The notes under the pieces were generated by a model. That model searched no databases. It was not told the origin of the DNA and was given only the letters and a program-made list of their open reading frames with translations. 64,000 nt of DNA from Myxococcota bacterium (GTDB lineage: Bacteria; Myxococcota_A; UBA9160; UBA6930): NCBI GenBank assembly GCA_028285625.1, contig JANQOX010000002.1, positions 62,001 to 126,000 on the forward strand, given 5' to 3'. Positions 16,829 to 26,035 of this stretch are shown in pieces. Numbering within the stretch: position 1 is the first letter of the stretch; the number at the start of each line of letters is the position of its first letter. The position numbers were made by a program, and so were the translations under genes.

Positions 16829-18688
16829 CTACATGCGTGTGGCCAGCACGTTCCAGGCGTGCGCCCAGCCGACCAGGGCGAAGCCGCCGAGCGTGAGTCC
16901 CGTGTAGCCGAGTCGCGTGGCCCGGCTCCCCACGCCCTCTCGCCAGAGGCGACCGCAGGCGATGGCCGCACCCACCGAGAGCAGCGCGATCGCAAAGGGC
17001 AGGCTGCCCGCGATCCAGAGGGCCGGCGAGAACACCATGGCGGTGGTGCGCGCGAGTACGGTGGCACCCCACGCGAAGCACACCAGGAACGCGAGCGCAG
17101 AGAGCCGGAGGCCGGCGGCGACCCAGCGCGCACCCGCGAGGGTGCCCCCGCCGCGCACCTCGCTCCACCAGCGCCGGACGCGCCAGAGGGGTCGATGGAA
17201 GATCGGCCAGAGCAGCACCGCGAAGAGGGCAGCGGCCACCGCGCGCTGGAAGTCGAGCCCTCGCCAGAAGGGCTCGCGCAGCAGCATGGAGTGGCCGCCG
17301 AGACCGCGCAGTGCGTCGCGGATGGTGCCGTCCTCTCCCTCGCGAAACACCAGCCAGTTGGGGCCGTCGATCTGTCGGAACAGCAGCGGCTCGGTCTCCA
17401 CCCAGGTCTCGTCCATGAACTGCAGGCGCCCGTTCTCGCCGGCGACGGCCTTGCGCATGCTCATGAAGCGGCCGACCCGAGAGAAGTGGTGGACGCCGCC
17501 GCGCGACTCGCTGTACCAGCCGGCTGCTCGCTCGGCGGTGTCGGAGCCCTCGAGAGCGACCCGTGGCCCCGGCCTCACCTGGGGGAAGTAGCGCTCCAGG
17601 AACTGCCGGGTCAGCACGAAGGGGCCCCTGCTCGCGCCATTGACCGAGGCGAAGAAGCCGACGCCCTCTTCCGGCAGCAGCGCCATGTTGGTGAAGTGGG
17701 TGACCATTCCACCCGCGTGGCCGATCACGCGCAGCCCGCCCATGTCCGACTCGAAGAACTGGTAGGCGAATCCGTTCACACGCGGGTCGAGGGTGAACAG
17801 GCGCGACTGCATGCGGCGCGCCGTCTCGGCCTGGAGGATCCGGGTATCGCCGAGTCGTCCGTACTGGAGGTGGGCGATCATGAAGCGCGCCATGTCGCTC
17901 GCCGTGGCGGAGACCGAGCCGGCCGGGCTGTCGGGCACGTAGGCGAAGAAATCGTCCGCGCGCGCCCCGGTCGACAGGTCGGGTGCCAGCGAGTCGGGCA
18001 CGGGCTGTTGCGCCGTGCTCCGCGTCATGCCCAGCGGTTCGAGGATGTGATGATCCAGATAGTCCGCGTAGGGCTCCCCGGAGACCTGCTCGACGACCAG
18101 TCCGGCGAGCGCCGTGGCGTGGTTGGAGTACGCCACCATCTCACCCGGCGGCCAGACCCGCTCGGGGATGTAGTCCGCCAGCGTGTCGCGCAGTGGGCGG
18201 TAGTGGTCGGGGCCCACGAAGATGTCGCGGTAGGAGTCCTCGAAGCCGGGCGTGTGCGTCAGCACGTGTCGCAGGGTGATGGGCTGCTCGAAGGTCTCCG
18301 GGATCTCGACGCCTTCGAGGTAGGTGTTGAGGTCGGTGTCGAGGTCGAGCCGCCCCTGCTCCACGAGCTGCATGATGGCCGTGGCGAGAAAGATCTTGGA
18401 GACCGAGCCCACGCGGAAGAGCGTGCGCTCGGCGACGACCGGCTCGCGTGTGGCGACCGTGGCGAGCCCGTAGCCCTTCGCGAACAGCACCTCACCGTCC
18501 CTCACGACCGAGACGGTCATGCCCGGAACCTCGTCGCTCTCGAGGAGTGCGGGTACCGCCCCGTCCAGAAAGACCGCCAGCTCGCCCGCGTCGTCGAGCG
18601 AGTGCACCTCCGCTCCCGCCAGCTGCGGCACGAGGCAGGACAGGACGGACACGACGAGCAGGCGCCGGCTCCATCTTCTCTTGGGCAT
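16829..18688 (-). CDS. Beta-lactamase-class-C-like serine hydrolase with C-terminal membrane domain
   Basis: After a signal peptide (RRLLVVSVLSCLVPQLAGA) the protein has a penicillin-binding-like esterase domain with the SxxK motif SVSK in RVGSVSKIFLA and the YxN motif YSNH. The last about 200 residues contain several membrane helices. It is most likely a periplasmic esterase or peptidase anchored in the inner membrane; true beta-lactamase activity is not implied. ATG at 18688 was chosen because GGAGG lies seven bases upstream. Length is 619 residues. The gene is monocistronic and faces the AAA ATPase gene. Confidence 0.85.
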   Translation of the reverse strand: MPKRRWSRRLLVVSVLSCLVPQLAGAEVHSLDDAGELAVFLDGAVPALLESDEVPGMTVSVVRDGEVLFAKGYGLATVATREPVVAERTLFRVGSVSKIFLATAIMQLVEQGRLDLDTDLNTYLEGVEIPETFEQPITLRHVLTHTPGFEDSYRDIFVGPDHYRPLRDTLADYIPERVWPPGEMVAYSNHATALAGLVVEQVSGEPYADYLDHHILEPLGMTRSTAQQPVPDSLAPDLSTGARADDFFAYVPDSPAGSVSATASDMARFMIAHLQYGRLGDTRILQAETARRMQSRLFTLDPRVNGFAYQFFESDMGGLRVIGHAGGMVTHFTNMALLPEEGVGFFASVNGASRGPFVLTRQFLERYFPQVRPGPRVALEGSDTAERAAGWYSESRGGVHHFSRVGRFMSMRKAVAGENGRLQFMDETWVETEPLLFRQIDGPNWLVFREGEDGTIRDALRGLGGHSMLLREPFWRGLDFQRAVAAALFAVLLWPIFHRPLWRVRRWWSEVRGGGTLAGARWVAAGLRLSALAFLVCFAWGATVLARTTAMVFSPALWIAGSLPFAIALLSVGAAIACGRLWREGVGSRATRLGYTGLTLGGFALVGWAHAWNVLATRM

Positions 18689-18828
18689 GTCGCCTCCGAA
18701 CCCCGGCACCGGGCGTTGGCGCCATATTAGGTCGGCGAAGCGCCCGGGCGCTTCCCCGCCGGGCGAATGCTCCGGTGGCCCGGTCAGCCCCGGTCAAGCG
18801 GGCGCCCGGGAAGGCCGATGCGACCGGC

Positions 18829-20319
18829 GTGCCCACCGAAAGCGCGCAGCACGAGCTCAAGACCCTGATCCTGTCGTTCCACTCCGTGGTGGCGGTGGAT
18901 ACGGTGGAGGAGGAGCGGGTGGCCTCGCTCGTCGCGGCCGTGGCCAGCGAACTCGACATGCCCGTCTTCGAGTGGACGCTCACCAGCGGGCTCACCAGCC
19001 AGACCACCGAGTGGGCGAACCGCAGCACGGCCCAGCCGCTGGAGGTGCTTCAGCACCTGGCCACGCTCCAGGTCGAGGGCATCTTCCTGCTGAAGGACTT
19101 CGCGCGCCACCTGGAAGACGCCGCGGTGTGTCGCGCGTTTCGCGACGTGGCGGACGCCTTTGCACGGACGCACGCGACGCTGCTGGTCACCGGCGCGGGT
19201 CACGCCTTTCCGCCCGACGCCGATGCGCACGTCGTGCACTTCGAGATGGCACTCCCGGGCGCCGAAGAGCTCGAACAGGTGGTGGCCACCGTGGCCCGCT
19301 CGCTTCGCGACCGGACCGGGGCAGACGTCACGCTCTCGCGTGCCGAGCTGGGCGAGCTGGTGCAGGCGCTCACCGGCCTCACCTGCAACCAGGCGCGGCA
19401 GGCCGTGGCCCGGGCGATCCTGTCCGATGGCCGGCTCTGTGGCGAGGACGTGGCCCGGGTGCGGCGCGAGAAGGCCAAGGCGCTGGGGCAGGACGGCCTT
19501 CTCGAGTACCTGCCCCATGAGGACAACCCCTTCGAGCTCGGTGGGTTCAAGCGGCTCCGAGAATGGCTCGAACGCGCGCGCATCGGGTTCACCGACCAGG
19601 CACGCGAGCTCGGGCTCGACCCGCCGCGCGGCATCCTGATGGTCGGTGTCCAGGGCTGCGGCAAGTCCCTCGCGGCCAAGTCGATCGCCCGCGAGTGGCG
19701 CCAGCCCCTGCTGAAGCTCGATGCCGGCCGGCTCTACGACAAGTTCATCGGGGAGTCCGAGAAGAACCTGCGCCGGGCGCTCGAGACCGCCGAGGCGCTC
19801 GCCCCGTGCGTGCTGTGGATCGACGAGCTGGAGAAGGCCTTCGCCAGCGTGGCGAATGGCGACCAGGATGGCGGCACGAGCCAGCGCATCTTCGCGACCC
19901 TGCTCACGTGGCTGCAGGAGAAGAAGGAAGCCGTGTTCGTGGTGGCCACCGCGAACGACGTGTTCCGTCTACCGCCCGAGCTGATGCGCAAGGGCCGTTT
20001 CGACGAGATCTTCTTCGTCGACCTGCCCGACGCCTCGGAGCGCGCCGACATCTTCGACATCCATCTGAGGCGCCGGAAGCAGGAGCCGCTCTTCTTCGAG
20101 ACCCAGCAGCTCGTCGATGCGAGTGCGGGCTTCAGCGGCGCCGAGATCGAGCAGGCGGTGATCGCCTCGCTCTACGCTGCCCTGTACGCCGGCGAGGATC
20201 TGACCAGTGCGCACCTGCTGCGCGAGCTCGATGGGACCGTGCCGCTCTCGAAGACCCGTCGCGAAGACGTGGAGCGCCTTCGCGCGATGGCAGCCGAGCG
20301 CTTCGTGCCCGTTCGCTAG
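18829..20319 (+). CDS. AAA+ ATPase, Ycf46-like
   Basis: The N-terminal half resembles Ycf46, with LKTLILSFHSVVAVDT and a RecA-like strand set, and the C-terminal half is a classic AAA module: Walker A GVQGCGKS near residue 272, Walker B VLWIDELEK near residue 328 and an arginine-finger block MRKGRFDEIFF near residue 387. Length 496 fits Ycf46. These proteins are widespread but poorly characterised, with a proposed role in carbon uptake in cyanobacteria. GTG at 18829 gives the usual length; GTG at 18775 is an alternative with 18 extra residues. Confidence 0.9.
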   Translation: MPTESAQHELKTLILSFHSVVAVDTVEEERVASLVAAVASELDMPVFEWTLTSGLTSQTTEWANRSTAQPLEVLQHLATLQVEGIFLLKDFARHLEDAAVCRAFRDVADAFARTHATLLVTGAGHAFPPDADAHVVHFEMALPGAEELEQVVATVARSLRDRTGADVTLSRAELGELVQALTGLTCNQARQAVARAILSDGRLCGEDVARVRREKAKALGQDGLLEYLPHEDNPFELGGFKRLREWLERARIGFTDQARELGLDPPRGILMVGVQGCGKSLAAKSIAREWRQPLLKLDAGRLYDKFIGESEKNLRRALETAEALAPCVLWIDELEKAFASVANGDQDGGTSQRIFATLLTWLQEKKEAVFVVATANDVFRLPPELMRKGRFDEIFFVDLPDASERADIFDIHLRRRKQEPLFFETQQLVDASAGFSGAEIEQAVIASLYAALYAGEDLTSAHLLRELDGTVPLSKTRREDVERLRAMAAERFVPVR

Positions 20320-20361
20320 GGCCCGCAAGCACTCGGTCGGCACGGGCGTGCTCGCAACCCG

Positions 20362-21402
20362 CTAGGGCAGGCGCACCCGCCCGCGCCGTTCGCGACGCCC
20401 CGACTCGCGCCGTCGCCCTGGCACGGCGGCGCGCCAAACGCAGAAGCTCGCGTTCTCGGCCGCGATCTCCACCTCGTCGAAGCCCTGCTCGAGCCAGCGA
20501 CCCAGGGGAAGCGTGCGTTGGCCGACGGCGAGCACCTGCCCACGCCGGGTGAGGCGCCGCGCCGCGTCGCGCGCGAAGGCCTCGGCCGCGCGCGTGTCGC
20601 GTGCGTGACCGTCGTGGATGGGCGGGTTGCTCACGATCAGGTCGAAGCGAAGATCGTCCGGCAGGTCGGCGAGGCGCGTCCCCAGGTGGAGCGTCGCGTC
20701 GGGTACGTTGCGCCGTGCGGCTTCGAGGGCGAGCGCCTCGGCGTCGAGGCCGTGGAGCGTGGCACGGGGTAGCCGTGCGCGGACCGCGAGCAGCAGGGTG
20801 CCCAGGCCGCAGCCGTAGTCGAGCACGCACGCTTCCGGCCGCACGCGGGGCAACGCCTGTGCGAGCAGCGCGGTCGCCGCATCCAGCCGGCCGTGTGCGA
20901 AGAGGCCCGGAAACGAGACGGCTTCGGCATCGCCAGCCGGTAGCGCGAGGGTCACGGGCTCGGCGAAGGCGTCGAGATCGCTGCGCAGTGCGCCCGCCGT
21001 GCGGCGTCCGCGCCAGACCCGACAGTGACGCCGGGTCTCCACCGTGCGCACGGCGTCGCAGAAGGTCTCGAGGTCCCTTCCCGCCGACCGGATGCCCTCG
21101 TCGTTGTGGCCGTAGAGGTAGACCGGGCCGCCGGATGCGACCCGCGAGAGCGCGCCCTCGAGCACCATGCGCGCGTGGTCGCGCCCCTTGGGCAGGCGAA
21201 CGACACAGCTCGCGGCTTCGACGTCGGGCGGCCATGCGCGCGCCGGGTGGGGTCCGCCCGCCCGTGGGTCCCAGCGGACGACCTCGACTCCCAGGGCGGT
21301 GGCCGTCTCGGTGACCTGCCCGGTCGCGTCGTCGAAGACGAGCATCGGCCCCCGCAGCGACTGCGGGTCGGTGTCGTGAGACGCGCGCAGGACGTCGGCC
21401 AC
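20362..21402 (-). CDS. RsmC/RlmG-like rRNA guanine N2-methyltransferase
   Basis: The catalytic half has the SAM motif VLDYGCGLGTL and the N2-methylation motif NPPIHDG, which is typical of RsmC and RlmG. The first half resembles the RsmC N-domain (LPKGRDHARMVLEGAL and YGHNDEGIRS). A methyl group is expected to go to a guanine of rRNA, but the exact site is not predictable here. GTG at 21402 is chosen; ATG at 21345 is an alternative that leaves 327 residues. It follows the flavin-binding protein gene on the same strand by 32 bases. Confidence 0.85.
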   Translation of the reverse strand: MADVLRASHDTDPQSLRGPMLVFDDATGQVTETATALGVEVVRWDPRAGGPHPARAWPPDVEAASCVVRLPKGRDHARMVLEGALSRVASGGPVYLYGHNDEGIRSAGRDLETFCDAVRTVETRRHCRVWRGRRTAGALRSDLDAFAEPVTLALPAGDAEAVSFPGLFAHGRLDAATALLAQALPRVRPEACVLDYGCGLGTLLLAVRARLPRATLHGLDAEALALEAARRNVPDATLHLGTRLADLPDDLRFDLIVSNPPIHDGHARDTRAAEAFARDAARRLTRRGQVLAVGQRTLPLGRWLEQGFDEVEIAAENASFCVWRAAVPGRRRESGRRERRGRVRLP

Positions 21403-21434
21403 GACCCGCGCGCCATCGCTCGAGGCCTCGCGCG

Positions 21435-21890
21435 CTAGCCGCTTCGCCAGACGCGCTTGTCCTGGCTCCCGAACATCTTCGAGAGCTCGATGCGGGTGGG
21501 CACCACGCGCACGGCCACGTAGCCCGGGTCGGTCGGGCCGCCCGGCCAGAACGCGGAGAGGTCGTAGTCCATGACGTCCCATACGCGCTTGCGGGTCTCG
21601 TCGTCGCTACAGAGCTCGGCACGGCCGCGTACCAGCACGTGCACGAAGTCGGGGGGCGCCACCTGGAACTGGATGTCCACCGAAGGGTTGGCGCGCATCT
21701 GGGCAGCCTTGGGCGAATCGGGCGAGGTCGCGAACCAGAGGGAGTCGCCCTCCCAGGTGCCGTGCACGATCCGCACGCGCGCCTCCTGGCCGGCGACGGT
21801 CGCGAGCGCCATCCATCCCTGGGACGCGCGGGCCGCCTGGTCCACCGCGGCCAGAAAGTCCGCGCGATCGGATTCTTCGACTCGGGTCAT
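21435..21890 (-). CDS. Pyridoxamine 5'-phosphate oxidase family protein (split-barrel flavin binder)
   Basis: The 151-residue protein has the FMN-binding split-barrel pattern of general stress protein 26 type: WMALATV..GQEARVRIVHGTWEGDSLWFATSPDSPKAAQMRANP is the region from about residue 27 to 70 with the conserved SPKAxQ helix. These proteins bind FMN, F420 or haem; true pyridoxine oxidase activity is unlikely at this length. ATG at 21890 is preceded by AGGAG. It is possibly co-transcribed with the RsmC-like gene downstream. Confidence 0.85.
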   Translation of the reverse strand: MTRVEESDRADFLAAVDQAARASQGWMALATVAGQEARVRIVHGTWEGDSLWFATSPDSPKAAQMRANPSVDIQFQVAPPDFVHVLVRGRAELCSDDETRKRVWDVMDYDLSAFWPGGPTDPGYVAVRVVPTRIELSKMFGSQDKRVWRSG

Positions 21891-21949
21891 CGGTTCTCCT
21901 CCATCGGGCCCTGGAGCGTGTGGCATCCGGCGCGAGGGCGCCAGCGCGG

Positions 21950-22438
21950 TCAGCGCGGACGTTCGGCGAGCCACGCCCGGAGCGGGGGCCACAGCGGCTC
22001 GCGGATCTCCGGCAGGGCCACGAAGCCTCCCCACACGACTTCGCGATCGTCCACCACCACTTCCGGGTGGGCGTCGAGCTCGATCTCGAAGAAGTCGACG
22101 TTCGCCTGGGCGTGCCCCTCGCGGACGTGGATCGTGCCGGTCAGGCGCAGGTCTTCGGGCCGGGTGCGAACGCCGGCCTCTTCGAACAGCTCGCGGCTGG
22201 CGGCCTCGGCCAGCGGTTCGCGCCGACCGATCCGGCCCGCGGGCACGCCGAACCCGGTCCGGTAGGAGTTCTCGATCAGCAGGATCTCGTCGCCGACGCG
22301 CACCACCACCGCGACGCCGCGCAGGTTCGGGCGCACGAAGAAGTAGGCGACCTCGAGCAGCCGCATCGCCAGGCGGAAGGCGGTTCGGTAGAGCGCGTCT
22401 ACGGTGCGCTCGAGGGGACCTTTCGCGGTTCGAGCCAA
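21950..22438 (-). CDS. NUDIX hydrolase
   Basis: A perfect Nudix box (G-x5-E-x7-RE-x2-EE-x-G) runs from GRIGRRE to EEAGV near residue 75-100. Nudix enzymes hydrolyse nucleoside diphosphate-linked compounds; the substrate is unknown, though FAD or NAD derivatives would fit next to ApbE. A TTG at 22438, inside the end of apbE, adds a basic amphipathic helix that matches its subfamily; ATG at 22366 is the conservative alternative (138 residues). It is the last gene of the flavin cluster. Confidence 0.85.
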   Translation of the reverse strand: MARTAKGPLERTVDALYRTAFRLAMRLLEVAYFFVRPNLRGVAVVVRVGDEILLIENSYRTGFGVPAGRIGRREPLAEAASRELFEEAGVRTRPEDLRLTGTIHVREGHAQANVDFFEIELDAHPEVVVDDREVVWGGFVALPEIREPLWPPLRAWLAERPR

Positions 22439-23487
22439 CGGAACCCGACCTCCTCGTCGAAGTGCGGCGTGCGGTGCGAGATGCCACCAGTCAGGAGTAG
22501 CAGCCCCTCGACGCCCGGCGCGGCTTCGAGCAGCGGGAGCGCGTCTTCGGGCGCGAGCACGAGCAGTGCCTTGCTCCAAGCTTCGGCGCTCGCCGCCGTG
22601 GGCGCCACCACCACCGCCTGGGCGGCGTGGGTGACCGGCCAGCCGGTTCGCGGGTCGATCACGTGACCGAACCGCCGCCCCTCGATGGTGCTGACCTTGC
22701 CGAAACTGCCCGACACCGAGACCCGCGCGTCGCCCAGGGAGATCTCCGCGGCGAGCCCGGCTTCGGGGCCGCGCACCAGCAGGCGCCACGCATCCGCGTC
22801 GCTCGGCTTCCCCAACGTGAGAACGCTGCTCTGGCCCAGGCTCAGATAGGCGGCGGTGATGCCGTGGTCGGCCAGGTGCGGCACCAGGCGATCGAGCACC
22901 CAGCCCTTGGAGAAGCCGTCGAGATCCACGGCCATGCCCGGGCGCACGAGCCGCGCCTCGCCCTCTCCGAGCGCGATCGCCTCGGCGCCCACCCGCCGGC
23001 GGGCGCGAGCGATGTCGGCTTTCGAGGGCAGCGAACCATGCTGTGCGGTACGGGTCCACAGCTGCACGAGCGGCCCCACCGTGACGTCGAACGCGCCGCC
23101 GGTGGCGCGCCCCAGGGCGACTGCATCGGCCAGGGCGCGCAGCACGTCGGCGTGCACGGGCACCGAATCGCCGGCGGCACGGTTCAACCGGCTCAAGTCG
23201 CTCTCCGGGCGCCAGGTCGAGAGCAGCGCCTCGAGCCGCTCGACCTCGGCAAAGCACGCTTCGGTGGCCTCCCGCGCGGCCTTCCGTGTGGGCGCCTCGA
23301 GCACTACCTCGAAGACGGTGCCCATCGCCGGGCGACCGTCGCTCCAGGTTTCTGCGGGGGCCTGACTGCTGGTCGCCAGCAGCACGAGCCCGATGAGCCC
23401 GGCCCGTGCCCGGCTCGCGAGGGCCGTGCTCAGCGGCCCGACTCGCCGGATCGGTAGCTCGCACCGCTGCCGCGGAAGACCGCCCAC
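22399..23487 (-). CDS. apbE: FAD:protein FMN transferase, ApbE
   Basis: ApbE transfers FMN from FAD to a threonine of exported target proteins. The conserved blocks AMGTVFE, STWRPESDLSRLN, DLDGFSKGWVLD and GHVIDPRTGWPVTH are all present. Residues about 28-46 (LIGLVLLATSSQAPAE region) form a signal peptide, placing it in the periplasm. The likely substrate is the FMN-binding protein two genes upstream. GTG at 23487 overlaps the preceding gene by 58 bases; GTG within the signal peptide is a weaker alternative. Length is 362 residues. Confidence 0.95.
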   Translation of the reverse strand: MGGLPRQRCELPIRRVGPLSTALASRARAGLIGLVLLATSSQAPAETWSDGRPAMGTVFEVVLEAPTRKAAREATEACFAEVERLEALLSTWRPESDLSRLNRAAGDSVPVHADVLRALADAVALGRATGGAFDVTVGPLVQLWTRTAQHGSLPSKADIARARRRVGAEAIALGEGEARLVRPGMAVDLDGFSKGWVLDRLVPHLADHGITAAYLSLGQSSVLTLGKPSDADAWRLLVRGPEAGLAAEISLGDARVSVSGSFGKVSTIEGRRFGHVIDPRTGWPVTHAAQAVVVAPTAASAEAWSKALLVLAPEDALPLLEAAPGVEGLLLLTGGISHRTPHFDEEVGFRWLEPRKVPSSAP

Positions 23488-23939
23488 AGCGAGATGCCCA
23501 TCAATGCCAGCAGGCTGCCCTGGAGCAGCAGGAAGCCGAGCACCTTCACGATCGCGAAGCCCGGGTGGACGAAGCGCACCAGCCAGCCGCCCCCCTCATC
23601 GACCAGCGCCGAGACGAAGGGCAGCACGATCAGCAGCATCTTCGTGCCGTTGCCGATCGGCACGAAGAGCATCAGGTGCGTGAGCACCAGCAGCAGCATG
23701 CCCATGGCGAACAGGTGGAAGTGCGAGACCTCGAGCAGGCCCTGGTAGCTGCGGGGCTGCAGGAACCGCTCTTCGTTGCCCAGGTAGTACTCGACCACCG
23801 ACGCGGGGTTCAAGCCCATCTTCTGGAAGTAGAGCAGGGCGTTCGTCACCCAGAGCCCACCCACGTAGACCACGTACAGGACGACGATGGTCTGCAGCAG
23901 GTGGTTGCGGCTCCACTCTCCCGTGACGACGAAGCGCAA
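23430..23939 (-). CDS. Four-helix inner-membrane protein of flavinylation locus
   Basis: The 169-residue protein has about four membrane helices. Conserved-looking features are an amphipathic ALLYFQKMGLNPASVVEYYL loop, then a helix EVSHFHLFAMGMLLLVLTHL with three histidines, and a later FVHPGFAIVKVLGFL. Paired histidines on helices could bind haem, as in b-type cytochromes, but I cannot assign this firmly. It starts with TTG at 23939, three bases after the FMN-binding protein stop. Proteins like this occur with FMN-binding proteins and ApbE and are taken to pass electrons across the membrane. This is inference. Confidence 0.7.
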   Translation of the reverse strand: MRFVVTGEWSRNHLLQTIVVLYVVYVGGLWVTNALLYFQKMGLNPASVVEYYLGNEERFLQPRSYQGLLEVSHFHLFAMGMLLLVLTHLMLFVPIGNGTKMLLIVLPFVSALVDEGGGWLVRFVHPGFAIVKVLGFLLLQGSLLALMGISLWAVFRGSGASYRSGESGR

Positions 23940-23942
23940 GGG

Positions 23943-24644
23943 CTACTGGCCGCCCCCGGTCGGCGCGGTCGCCTCTCCCGGGCGGGCGACGGCTCCAGCC
24001 GCCACGCCCGGCGAGATCGGGTCGGTATCGGCCACCGGACCGGGTGCGGCGTGGTGCGGCCCGGCGATGCCTCGGCCGTCCACGCCCACCAGTTCGTGGA
24101 AGAGCGCGAGGGAGCGTCGCACGCCTCCGGTGACGGCGTGCGACGAGAGCGTCGATCCCGCGATCCCGTGGATGTGGCCGCCGATGCGCAGGGCCGGCTC
24201 CAGCGACCGGTTCTCGAACTGTCGAAGCCAGCGGTCCGAGGGCAGGTAGTCGGGCGGCTCGTAGAAGGCCAGGACGCGGAGCGACCGGATCTCGCCCTCG
24301 GGCGTGATCACCACCAGGAACGCCTCGGGCAGCGTGCGCACGGTGTGCACGTCGATGAAGGCGTAGCCCTGCACCTGCCCGCCCTTCCAGCCGGTGTAGA
24401 GCGTGATGATGCGCGAGCCGAGCTCGCTCTTGGCGCGGTTCTGGACGGCGTCGACCTGTGCTTCGTCGAGGACGAGCGACTGGCGATCGACGCGGTCCGC
24501 GTCCGGAAACGCCAGCTCGAGTGCCTCGTTCTTGCTGAAGTACACCTTGGCGTCCGCCCCCGCGGACAGGAGCGGGACGCCGAGAAGTAGCCATAGCGCC
24601 GGGAGCAGGCGAGCTGCCCGGCTAGAACGCGAACCCCATGCCAA
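23943..24644 (-). CDS. FMN-binding domain protein, predicted ApbE substrate
   Basis: The 233-residue protein has a signal peptide (residues 9-30) and one FMN-binding domain. The flavinylation motif is AGSTLSS at residues 162-168, aligning with SGATLTS of NqrC and RnfG, so Thr165 is the expected FMN attachment site. The start is TTG at 24644, 23 bases inside the porin gene, chosen because AGGAG lies eight bases upstream and a proper signal peptide follows. It should reside in the periplasm or on the outer membrane and carry electrons between the four-helix membrane protein and an acceptor. Confidence 0.85.
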   Translation of the reverse strand: MAWGSRSSRAARLLPALWLLLGVPLLSAGADAKVYFSKNEALELAFPDADRVDRQSLVLDEAQVDAVQNRAKSELGSRIITLYTGWKGGQVQGYAFIDVHTVRTLPEAFLVVITPEGEIRSLRVLAFYEPPDYLPSDRWLRQFENRSLEPALRIGGHIHGIAGSTLSSHAVTGGVRRSLALFHELVGVDGRGIAGPHHAAPGPVADTDPISPGVAAGAVARPGEATAPTGGGQ

Positions 24645-25950
24645 CGGCGAGCTCCTGCGGTCGTTCTCCGCCCAGGGTCTGGTAGTTGCGGTACTCGAGC
24701 TTGAGCACCACGTTCGGATGCGGGTAGAAGTTGATTCCCGGCGTGAAGAGCCAGTAGCGGTTCCGCCCGTTGCGTGCGTACGTCGTGGGCACCTTGTACT
24801 GCGTGTCGACGTACTCGATGCGCATGAAGGGCTCGAGGCGCTTGGTGCCCGACTCGTCGAACAGCGGCCAGACGTCATAGCCCGCTTCGACGTAGCCGCC
24901 CATCATGGTCTCGGCGATGGGCTTGCCCTGCGGCCTTCCCAGCAGATCGTTCAGCTCCTTGGTGTCGCCCAGGTCGGTGTAGGCGTACAGGGCACGGAGC
25001 TTCCAGGGGCCTTCGTGGTACTGGGCGTGCAACTCGAACATGTTGATGCGCGCCTCGGGCAGCCGTTCGCCCGAAGCGACACGGACGTCCTGGCCCGAGT
25101 TGCCCGTATAGTACGAGCCGCCCAGCATCAGCCCCGGCACCGCGTCCGGGCGCCAGTCGCCACGGACGACGAAGCCGAAGTCTTCGGTGAGCGCCCGGTT
25201 GCCCTTCTGGCGACCGCTGCGAAAACCCGAGTCGCTGAAGTTCTGGCCGTTGAAGCCCGAGACCACGTAGGCGCGGTAGGAGAGCGTCTCGGTCAGGTTG
25301 CCGAAGATGCCGGCGCCGTTCTCACGCCAGGTGGTCGGGATGATGCGGGTCTCGGTCTCGGGCCGGTTCACCCCGTAGAAGAACGGCGGCTCGTGGATCT
25401 CGTTCACGAATCCGATCGGCAACAGCAGCATGCCCGCGCGCGCGTTGATCTTCTCGTGCAGGAAGAAGTCGAGCGTGGCGAGCTCGACCGATGCGCTGCC
25501 GCTCCCGGCGCCGTTGCCCACATTGCTGGTGGTCGCGTGCTCGAACTCGATCTCCGAGTTGAACACGATCCGGTCGCTGAACTTGTACCCGAAGTAGAGC
25601 ACCATCCTCAGGAAGTCGGCGCGGTCGAGGTCGTCGTTCGTGGTGTCGCCGAAGAAGGTGCGGTACTGGCCCTCGCCGTAGCCGCCGATCGAGAGACCGC
25701 GGTCGATGCCGTATACCTTGGAGGCCGCGGGCCCCATGCCGTAGGCGCTCTTGAGCTCCGGCTCCTCGGGTACGGCCACCTGCTCGCGCAGACGAGAGAG
25801 TTCGTCCACCACGACTTCGAGCTTGCGCTCGAGGTCTTCGATGCGGTCGTCGCGCGCGCGAAGCGCGTCGACGTCCTCGGCGCCGACGGGGCGCTGGATT
25901 CCGGTGACCAGCGCCGTCACGAAGAGCAGAAGCAGGGCGGTTCGAGCCAT
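24622..25950 (-). CDS. Outer-membrane porin-like protein
   Basis: A signal peptide (MARTALLLLFVTALVTG, cleaved after VGA near residue 24) is followed by a coiled-coil stretch (DVDALRARDDRIEDLERKLEVV.DELSRLREQ region, about residues 25-60) that is typical of trimeric OprP/O-type or phosphate-selective porins, then alternating beta-strand sequence ending in the terminal aromatic F of VGMGFAF, the outer-membrane insertion signal. Length is 442. ATG at 25950 has GGAG about nine bases upstream. Its position as first gene of the flavin locus suggests a function in the same system. Confidence 0.85.
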   Translation of the reverse strand: MARTALLLLFVTALVTGIQRPVGAEDVDALRARDDRIEDLERKLEVVVDELSRLREQVAVPEEPELKSAYGMGPAASKVYGIDRGLSIGGYGEGQYRTFFGDTTNDDLDRADFLRMVLYFGYKFSDRIVFNSEIEFEHATTSNVGNGAGSGSASVELATLDFFLHEKINARAGMLLLPIGFVNEIHEPPFFYGVNRPETETRIIPTTWRENGAGIFGNLTETLSYRAYVVSGFNGQNFSDSGFRSGRQKGNRALTEDFGFVVRGDWRPDAVPGLMLGGSYYTGNSGQDVRVASGERLPEARINMFELHAQYHEGPWKLRALYAYTDLGDTKELNDLLGRPQGKPIAETMMGGYVEAGYDVWPLFDESGTKRLEPFMRIEYVDTQYKVPTTYARNGRNRYWLFTPGINFYPHPNVVLKLEYRNYQTLGGERPQELAVGMGFAF

Positions 25951-26035
25951 GTCGAGTACTCCCAACACGCGCGGGGCGTGCGTTGGGGCTCGGGGCTCGG
26001 GGCCTCTGGCCGCGGGTGATGGATCGTTCGGGGCG

